Source of the DNA: Manis javanica
Taxonomy: Eukaryota; Chordata; Mammalia; Pholidota; Manidae
Assembly: GCF_040802235.1 (NCBI RefSeq)
Contig: NC_133165.1
Span: 44,715,629-44,779,628, forward strand
Reading direction: 5' to 3'
DNA length: 64,000 nucleotides
Shown: positions 56,306 through 64,000 of the stretch, piece after piece
Position numbering within the stretch: the first letter of the stretch is position 1
Layout: each line of letters opens with the position of its first letter
The notes under the pieces: generated by a model
What the model was told of the DNA's origin: nothing
The model's database searches: none
The model's input: the letters and a program-made list of their open reading frames with translations, nothing else
Position numbers and translations under genes: made by a program

Positions 56306-56710
56306 GATAAGGGGTTCTTAACCTCTTTTTGTGCCAGAGACTAGTGAACTCTGTAGACCCCTTCTTAGAAGAGTGTTTTTAAATGCACAAAACAAGCTTT
56401 GTAAAAATACAAAGGAAACCAATTAAATGGAAATACAATAATCAGAATATTTCTTTTAAAAAATCTTTATGCTCTAATATGCAGATCTGATAGTATAATA
56501 ACTATGTTAACTCTGAAGTTGAGTAGAATGTAAAAAAGGTCTTAAGATTCCTGCAAAAACTACAACATGACATAAAAACTTCTGAGATTGGTAGCAAAGC
56601 CCCCGAAACTGCTATGATTTCTTGCCTATAGACATCATGTTAAGAAAAATTTAAATGTCAATTGGAGGTTAGTGAAAGTTAAAATGTAATTCCTCAGGCC
56701 CCTAGCTGGG
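56306..56710. mobile_element. old hAT-type DNA transposon fossil
   Basis: 'aggggttcttaacctctttt' followed by 'gtagaccccttcttagaaga', 'tacaaaggaaaccaattaaa' and a later 'gaggttagtgaaagttaaaa' are the ordered blocks of a mammalian non-autonomous hAT element. The closing inverted end is lost. Family not resolved. Confidence 0.5.
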
Positions 56711-57287
56711 ACTGCAGGTCAAAAACTGGCTCTAGACAGTCTCATCCACACATGCTTTCAGCTGCCTGATGTATATGTGCAGCCATGACCCTCCTGAATT
56801 CCATGCCTGTCTCTTGACCATCTCCAGCCCAATTTTATCAAGTAAATGCATCACCCAAGATTGGAGGCAGCAACTATTTGTAAGAAGTTCAGATGTTCTG
56901 GCCAGTATAGCAGTACAGCCCAGGCCTTTGGTCCTTCAGGAGTAGCTCTTGTGGATCATTAGTTGGGTAGCTCTTAGTATCATTAAAGTCAATGGCATGA
57001 GGCAACAGCACTGGAATTACCATTAAAAAGTTCTGTGGTGTTGTTGGCCACTTAGCCTGGTGTGTATTACTGGCTGGGAAGCATCCAAGCTTGACTCTTG
57101 ACCCTCTCAGAAATTTGATAACCACCTATCATAATCCCTTTCTGCTTAAACTAAAATGAATCATGTTATCTGCAGCTAAGAATTCCAACTTATGTCATTG
57201 TCATTGCAGCATTGTCTGTATACCAAAGTATTAGAGACCACCTAAATGCCTATCAATAGGAGATCTGGTTAACTTAATTATCACACA

Positions 57288-57520
57288 CCAAGGTTTCTCA
57301 GTCTTAATGCTATTGGCATTTTGGGGCAGATAATGGTTTGTTGTGGGGGGATCATCCTGTGTATTGTAGGATATTTAGCAGCATTCCTGGCCTCTACCCA
57401 TTAGATGTTAGTAACAACCTCCAGTTGTGGTATCCAAAATTGTCTCCAGGCATTGCCAAATGTCACTGGGAAAGTGAAGCAGGGGAGAAGTCACCTCAGA
57501 TTGATAACCACTATGTTACA
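57288..57520 (+). mobile_element. MER20-type hAT-Charlie element
   Basis: The inverted ends 'ggtttctcagtcttaatgct' and 'agattgataaccactatg' flank blocks such as 'ggcattttggggcagataat', 'gtattgtaggatatttagca' and 'ccaggcattgccaaatgtca'. Length about 230 bp, close to full length. Confidence 0.85.
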
Positions 57521-58435
57521 GATATACTTGAGATCAAGAAAATGAGGTGGATCCGAATACACAAATATAAAGACTATCCCAGCTGTATTATCAACTGGAG
57601 GGGGGATCAAGGTGTTGGACAATGTGTGCATTATGCTATTATTTGGGTTTTATAGGTGGGAGGGAGAGTTCCTGATATATATGTGTGTGTTTATGCATAA
57701 AATATCTCTGGAAGAAGAAAAAACTAGTAAAGATGGTTGTTTCTGGGAAACCTGGGGTCAAATGTGTGAAGAAAACTCACTTTTCCCTGGATCCTCTTTT
57801 AAATTTAATTTTTACCATGAATGTATATTGACTGGTTCAAAATGAAGTGGACTCTTACAGAGAAGCATGGAGGAAGGTGGTTAAAGGATTTTGCAGGATA
57901 GGACTGTGGAAGAGAGATTATGAGTTCTGTAGTGAGTTAAGCAGGATGGGCTGGCCTTCCCTGAGGCCATGATGTTTCAGCTGGGAGTTTACCAGGTAAT
58001 CAAAGCATTTGTCTGCCCAAGAAGGCAGAGAGAAGGAAAGAGGGAGGAGACAGCTTGACTGAGAACCTGTCCTAGTAGCCAGGCTCTTTGGCTGTGTACC
58101 TGCCTACAGGGCCTGGGAGGCAGAGCAGGCAACGCCCCACTTCTCAAGAGTGTTCACTGAGTCTTAAGAACAGTGTGGAGAGATAGGATGTGGGCTTTGG
58201 GCCAGACCCAGGCTATTTCTAGCTTGCAGCATGTCTGCACAAAGCAGAAAAAGACGTCGTTTCCTTCAGACTGGCACAGCCCATGCAGCCTAAGACTTGG
58301 GGAAAGAGGAAGAGCTAAATTTCACTCAGCCCCAGTTAGCCTCTCGGAGATGACTTTTCTGCAGGACAAAACCTGTACCTTCCTAAACAGAGGCCCTGAG
58401 ATATAAGAGGGCTCTGCTGCTTCACAGCACTCAAA
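57521..58435. other. intergenic, nothing recognised
   Basis: No supported feature. Confidence 0.4.
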
Positions 58436-58439
58436 ACAG

Positions 58440-58550
58440 GAATAAAAACATCACCCTCCTAGGTCTATTGTGAATGTCAAATGATATTTCCATCTGTGAA
58501 TCACCTGGTCTGGAACATAGAAGGCCTGAATATATTTCCCTATCTCTCTC
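58440..58550 (+). repeat. probable MIR fragment
   Basis: 'cctaggtctattgtgaatgtc' and 'ggtctggaacatagaaggcc' fit a diverged MIR 3' part. Confidence 0.45.
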
Positions 58551-58984
58551 ACCCATTCTTCAATATACTTGGCTTCAAGCAAGAAATAATTGCTTTATTA
58601 TTTCCTTGAGCAGCAAGTACCCAGGACAGGATGTACTCCTGTGTGTGTAGAGGGGGGAGAGGGGCCCATTCAGGTTTTTGTCTCTAGGTCAGGTTGTCAT
58701 GGTAAACAACTGAGAAAGTAAACAACAGGCAGATAATTGGGCTACAATAAGAGAAAACCTGCTTCTACCAGCTGGAAAAGGGCCACACAGGTCACTGGGT
58801 CTGAGTGAGAAGGACAGAACAGAAAGCCTTCCAAGAGGCAGGGCCAGGAGATGGAATGGACACACAGTGAGGAGTTTGGTGACAGAGTGGGAAATATTCC
58901 CATCAGTGTATCACGTTCACTTCCAATGGGTTAGATATCTCCAGGAGCAGCAGGGGCATCCCTAAATACTGGTACCTGGTTCAA

Positions 58985-59560
58985 GAAAATATACCATAAA
59001 AGTTCTGATACATCAGTAGATGAATGGATAAAGAAGATATGGTAAATATACACAATGGAATATTATTCAGCCATAAGAAGAAAACAGATCCTACCACTTG
59101 CAACAACATGGATGGAGCTAGAGGGTATTATGCTCAGTGAAATAAGCCAGGCAGAGAAAGACAAGTACCAAATGATTTCACTCATCTGTGGAGTATAAGA
59201 ACAAAGCAAAAACTGAAAGAACAAAACAGCAGCAGACTCACAGAAACCGAGAATGGACTAACAGTTACCAAAGGGAAAGGGACTGGGGAGGATGGGTAGG
59301 AAGGGAGGGATAAGGGGGAAAAGGACACATTACTATTAGCACACATAATGTAGGGGTGCTGCATGGGGAAGGCAGTACAACACAGAGAAGACAAGTAGTG
59401 ATTCTATAGCATCTTACTATGCTGATGGACTGTGAGTGTAATGGGGTATGTGGTGGGGTCTTGATAATGGGGGAGTCTATTAACCATAATGTTGCTCATG
59501 TAATTGTACATTAATGATGCCAAAATAAAAGAAAGGAAAAAAGAAAAGAAAAGAAAAATA
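58985..59560 (+). mobile_element. LINE-1 3' end with tail and likely target-site duplication
   Basis: Starts within the ORF2 tail ('gaatggataaagaagatatgg', 'ggaatattattcagccataag'), crosses a G-rich 3' UTR (59280-59325) and ends in an A-rich 'aaaagaaaagaaaag' tail. 'aaaatataccat' at about 58986 and 'aaaaataccat' at about 59553 look like the duplicated target. The 5' end is truncated. Confidence 0.85.
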
Positions 59561-60005
59561 CCATCTCAACATCACTGCCTTTTTCCAGGTCCCAGGACTC
59601 CAGGGCCCCGGCTCTAAAGACAGAGAAGGGAGAAGAGCCTAGAAAGGGCAGCAGTACAGGGGTTTCCTGACAAATATGCAAAAGAACCTGAAAAAACTTA
59701 ATGCTTGACTTGTTTATGCAAAGAATATTTGAGCCCTAACATGCCAAATATAAAAAATTATTTCAGACTCATTTGCATATTTTGACAGGAAGATACAAGT
59801 AAAAATACTGAGAAGAGTTCTGACTTTCTCTATGAGGACATCTAAAATTAAAATTACACACGTAATCCTATCTAACAGATGTCTCAGTAGAACTAGCAAT
59901 AAGACCCACTTTTTTTTTTTTTGTACTTCAGGTATTTTAATTTTCTTCTCAATAACTCCAAGATGTTTCTTGTCTCTCTTCTTCAAGTCTGTCTTTATCT
60001 GTTTC
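59561..60005. other. intergenic, nothing recognised
   Basis: No supported feature. Confidence 0.4.
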
Positions 60006-60007
60006 TT

Positions 60008-60236
60008 TTTTTTTTTCTTTTTTTTTCATTGAAGGGTAGTTGACACACAGTATTACATTAGTTTCAGTTGTACAACACAGTGATTCAACATTTATATACA
60101 TGATAATTCTAGGTACCAGCTATCACCATACCAAGTTGTTACAATATTTTTACTATATTCCTTATGCTATACATTACATCCCGGTTACTTATTTATTTTA
60201 CAATTGGAAGTGTGTACTTTTTTTTGTTGTTGTTTT
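60008..60236 (-). mobile_element. antisense LINE-1 3' end
   Basis: T-runs at 60006-60027, then 'cattgaagggtagttgacac' and 'tgtacaacacagtgattcaac', the antisense of an L1 3' terminus. It is truncated where the next element's poly(T) begins. Confidence 0.65.
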
Positions 60237-62236
60237 TGTTTTTTTTTTTTTGTGAAGGCATCTCTCCTATTTATTGATCAAATGGTTGTTAACAACAATG
60301 AAATTCTGTGTAGGGGAGTCAATGCTCAATGCACAATCATTAATCCACCCCAAGCCTAATTTTCGTCAGTCTCCAATCTTCTGAAGCATAACGAACAAGT
60401 TCTTACATGGAGAACAAATTCTTACATGTGAATAAGTTACATGGTGAACAGTACAAGGGCAGTCATCACAGAAACTTTCGGTTTTGATCATGCATTATGA
60501 ACTATAAACAATCAGTCCAAATATGAATATTCGTTTGATTTTTATACTTGATTTATATGTGGATACCACATTTCTCTCTTTATTATTTTTTTTTGAGAGG
60601 GCATCTCTCATATTTATTGATCAAATGGTTGTTAACAACAATAAAATTCTGTATAGGGGGTCAATGCTCAATGCACAGTCATTAATCCATCTCAAGCCTA
60701 GTTCTCTTCAGTCTCCAATCTTCTGAAGCATAACGAACAAGTTCTTACATGGTGAACGAATTCTTACATAGTGAATAAGTTCTTACATGGAGAACAGTAC
60801 AAGGGCAGTCATCACAGAAACTTTCAGTTTTGATCACGCATTATGAACTATAAACAATCAGGTTAAATATGAGTATTTGTTTGATTTCTATACTTGATTT
60901 ATATCTGGATCCCACATGTCTCCCTTTATTATTATTTTTATTTTTAATAAACTGCTGAAGTGGTAGGTAGATGCAAGATAAAGGTAGAAAACATAGTTTA
61001 GTGTTGTAAGAGAGCAATTGTAGATGATCAGATGTGTGCCTGTAGACTATGTGCTAATCCGAGCTAGACAAGGGCAATAAAACATCTATGGATGCAGAAG
61101 ATTTCTCTCAACACAGGTGGGGGTGAGGTTCTAAGCTTCACCACTGTTGTTCCCCCATTTCTCACCTGATGGCCCCCCTGCGACTGTGCCTGTCTTAGGT
61201 TGTTCCTCCCTTGAGGAATCTTCCCCGTCTCTGGCTAACCAGTCATCTTCCGGGGCCATACAGGGAAATGTAAAGTTGGTAAGTGAGAGAGAAGCCATAT
61301 TGTTTGAGAAGGTTAGCTTTTTACTTCTTTGCAGATTTATGCCCTGTGGCTTCTATGCCCTGCACTTGTCTCGAGGTATCTTTACCACCTGGAGGAATTA
61401 TGATACTCGGTAAATTCGATATGAGGCACAAATTCTATTTAAGAGTTGTAATTAGGAAGGAAGAAGAAAAGCTATAGAGGTAGCATATGGAAGAAAACAT
61501 GGGAGGATTGATTATTTCTTTGACATATCTTCTTGTAGAGTACCTTAAGTATGTATAGGTTTTAAACTACTAACTAACTTGCGCACACATATTAACATAA
61601 TAGGAATATGGTGACATAAACAAAGCAAATCTATAATTACCAGCCATCTCCAGTGAAGCCAAGAAAACCATTTAGGCACCGTAGGCATTTGTGAAAATTA
61701 GTCTATGATATGATGGATATTGTCCAACTGTACTTGAACAGTCTGAGAGAAATCAGACAAATTAAAGCAGCCCATTTCTGGGATCTGTTCACATCCCATA
61801 TGTTCTTTTAACCGTAGATAGTCTATAGTCGTAAGATTTTGGAGCACTACAACATGCACCCCTCCCAACTCCTGATTGAGTTTCAACAGTACAGATCCAG
61901 TCAAATTCGTTGTCTCACTGTATGCACATGCCAGCCTAGACATCTCCCTCCTCATTCCAATGGCAAGTCCAGGTAACGGTGAGGTGGACATAGCCACAAG
62001 CGCAGCATCACCCGGATCCCTGTGGAGGCTTTTTGATGATCATCCCCCAGCAGGAGTCCTCCAGAGAGTGCTGATGCCGGAAGCTCCTCCTCATATCGTA
62101 TCTTAGTTCATTTTCTGGGTAGCCAAGCTAGGCCTCGAACTTCTGCATAGAAACAAACAGACCCTTTGCCCACACTTTGAAATGCCCCCTATACCACTGT
62201 GTAGAACTCATTGGAGGTCAGCACACAGGAACTGAT
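60237..62236 (-). mobile_element. composite retroposon: env fragment, unknown middle, two tandem 3' units, poly(A)
   Basis: On the minus strand the 5' part (about 62236-61690) holds a retroviral env transmembrane-like fragment. A middle of about 740 bp has no match that I know. Then come two tandem copies of a roughly 340-bp unit (60592-60955 and 60251-60590). Each unit ends with AATAAA (60613-60618 and 60270-60275) about 20 nt before an A-run. The final A-run is 60237-60252. The A-tailed end suggests L1-type mobilisation. The two units are very similar, so it is fairly young. It abuts an L1 3' end (from 62238) in the same orientation, so it could be a 3' extension of that L1. Confidence 0.7.
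61698..61997 (-). pseudogene. broken endogenous retroviral env (TM subunit) fragment
   Basis: An open stretch of about 100 codons carries an L-Q-N heptad end, an I-D-Y-L core, and a cysteine-rich loop followed by C-F-N-L-S-D. This order is known from gamma/alpha-type retroviral transmembrane subunits. The loop lacks one cysteine of the usual CX6CC pattern (Gly in its place). There is no fusion peptide, surface subunit, membrane anchor or gag/pol nearby, so it is a fragment inside the composite retroposon and not a functional gene. The family assignment is from motif order only. Confidence 0.55.
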
Positions 62237-62237
62237 T

Positions 62238-64000
62238 TTTTTTTAATCTTTAATCCACACTTACATGAAGAATACTATGTTTACTATGCTCTCCCCTATA
62301 TCAGGTCCCCCCTAAAAACCACATTACGGTCACTGTCCATCAGCATAGCAAAATGTAGAATCACTACTTGTCCTCTCTGTGTTATACAGCCCTCCCTCCC
62401 CTGCCTCCCTCCCCCCACTATGCATGCTAATCTTAATACCCCCCTTCTTATTACCACCCCTTATCCCCCCCTGCCCACCCATCCTCCCAGTTCCTTTTCT
62501 TTTGGTACCTGTTAGTCCATTTTTCGGTTCTGTAATTCCGCTGCTGTTTTGTTCCTTCAGTTTTTCCTTTGTTCTTATACTCCACAGATGAGTGAAATCA
62601 TTTGGTATTTCTCCTTCTCCGCTTGGCTTATTTCACTGAGCATAATACTCTCCAGCTCCATCCATGTTGCTGCAAATGGTAGGATTTTTCCTCTTCTTAT
62701 GGGTGAGTAGTATTCCATTGTGTATATGTACCACATCTTCTTTATCCAATCATCTACTGATGGACATTTAGGTTGCTTCCAGTTCTTGGCTATTGTAAAT
62801 AGTGCTGCGATAAACATAGGGGTGCATCTGTCTTTCTCAAACTTGATTGCTGCGTTCTTAGGGTAAATTCCTAGGAGTGGAATTTCTGGGTCAAATAGTA
62901 GGTCTGTTTTGAGCATTTTGATGAACCTCCATACTGCTTTCCACAATGGTTAAACTAATTTACATTCCCACCAGCAGTGTAGGACGGTTCCCCTTTCTCC
63001 ACAGCCTCGCCAACATTTGTTGTTTGTCTTTTGGATGGCAGCCATCCTTACTGGTGTGAGGTGATACCTCATTGTAGTTTGAATTTGCATTTCTCTGATA
63101 ATTAACGATGTGGAGCATCTTTTCATGTGTCTGTTGGCCATCTGTATTTCTTTTTTAGAGAACTGTCTGTTCAGTTCCTCTGCCCATTTTTTAATTGGGT
63201 TATTTGTTTTTTGTTTGTTGAGGCATGTGAGCTCTTTATATATTCTGGACGTCAAGCCTTTATCGGATCTGTCATTTTCAAATATATTCTCCCATACTGT
63301 AGGGTTCCTTTTTGTTCTATTGATGGTGTATTTCGCTGTACAGAAACTTTTCAGCTTAATGTAGTCCCACTTGCTCATTTTTGCTGTTCTTTTCCTTGCC
63401 CGGGGAGATATGTACAAGAAGAGGTCACTCATGTTTATGTCTAAGAGGTTTTTGCCTATGTTTTTTTCCAAGAGTTTAATGGTTTCATGACTTACATTCA
63501 GGTCTTTGATCCATTTTGAGTTTACCTTTGTATATGGGGTTAGACAAAGGTTCAGTTTCATTCTCCTACATGTAGCTGTCCAGTTTTGCCAGCACCATCT
63601 GTTGAAGAGACTGTCATTTTGCCATTGTATATCCATGGCTCCTTTATCAAATATTAATTGACCATATATGTTTGGGTTAATGTCTGGAGTCTCTAATCTG
63701 TTCCACTGGTCTGTGGCTCTGTTCTTGTGCCAGTACCAAATTGTCTTGATTACTATAGCTTTGTAGTAGAGCTTGAAGTTGGGGAGTGAGATCCCCCCTG
63801 CTTTATTCTTCTTTCTCAGGATTGCTTTGGCTATTCGGGGTCTTTGGTGTTTCCATATGAATTTTTGAATTATTTGTTCCAATTCATTGAAGAATGTTGC
63901 TGGTAATTTGATAGGGATTGCATCAAATCTGTATATTGCTTTAGGCAGGATGGCCATTTTGACGAAATCAATTCTTCCTAGCCATGAGCAGGGGATGAGT
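62238..64000 (-). mobile_element. LINE-1 ORF2 C-terminal half and 3' UTR, running off the right edge
   Basis: The poly(T) at 62238-62247 is the reversed tail; the 3' UTR follows to about 62570. ORF2 is open from the window edge to 62950. The code before the first Met (63957) is also open, so the frame continues outside the window. It includes the post-RT domain and the C-terminal cysteine motif (C-W-R-G-C-G-E-R-G, then H-C-W-W-E-C). A TAA at 62950-62952 interrupts it; the frame then continues as the last 120 or so codons (62575-62946). This is the best-preserved L1 in the window. Confidence 0.9.

Noticed and set aside
60251-60955. Two direct repeats as a CRISPR-like or satellite array
   Set aside because: Only two units of about 340 bp with poly(A) signals in a mammalian genome; they fit retroposon 3' ends.
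62950-63957. 335-codon frame as a host gene
   Set aside because: It is the C-terminal half of L1 ORF2 with a 3' UTR and poly(A) tail, not a domesticated gene.

Overview
This is a piece of a mammalian nuclear genome. It has spliced genes with GT/AG introns, vertebrate-type poly(A) signals, and a dense background of LINE-1, L2, MIR, hAT (MER) and MaLR/ERVL repeats. Three complete genes and one nearly complete gene can be read by splicing the exons by eye: TRIM72 (MG53), PYDC1 (POP1), PYCARD (ASC) and FUS. The same block exists on human chromosome 16p11.2; here it is in the opposite orientation. I see no Alu, B1/B2, carnivore or ruminant SINEs. The youngest repeats are one L1 lineage and a composite retroposon with an endogenous-retrovirus env fragment. 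That argues against primates, rodents, carnivores and ruminants. My best guess from general familiarity is a pangolin-like laurasiatherian; this is not verified.

Layout. 1-23 kb is gene-free and repeat-rich: antisense L1 5' ends (1.1-4.6 kb), an MLT1 LTR split by an L1 (7.1-8.2 kb), two stacked L1 copies (9.4-14 kb), old L1/HAL1-like debris, and an antisense L1 (18.4-20.8 kb). 23.08-29.48 kb is TRIM72 on the minus strand, six coding exons giving 477 aa, with a candidate muscle promoter near 30.1 kb. PYDC1 lies on the plus strand inside the first intron after the TRIM72 start codon (27.3-28.3 kb). 31-36.6 kb is intergenic with MIR and L2 fossils. PYCARD is on the plus strand at 36.87-38.05 kb, three exons, 195 aa. 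FUS is on the minus strand at 43.82-53.51 kb, 15 exons, 516 aa, starting in a CpG-rich promoter; it converges tail-to-tail with PYCARD. 53.6-64 kb is intergenic: MIR, L2, hAT fossils, a 3' L1 fragment, the env-bearing composite retroposon (60.25-62.24 kb), and an L1 ORF2 running off the right edge.

Biology. PYCARD is the inflammasome adaptor (PYD plus CARD). PYDC1 is a PYD-only protein that looks like a duplicate of PYCARD exon 1 and in humans damps PYD-PYD assembly. TRIM72 is a muscle membrane-repair E3 ligase. FUS is a nuclear RNA-binding protein with a low-complexity domain. FUS and TRIM72 have no known joint pathway with PYCARD; they are syntenic neighbours. The most unusual items are the env-containing retroposon joined to L1, the intact PYDC1 in an apparently non-primate genome, and an L1 fragment abutting the TRIM72 stop codon.

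Repeat family names come from recognition by eye; boundaries are approximate to tens of bases. Exon boundaries were worked out from reading frame plus GT/AG sites and are expected to be exact for the coding parts.
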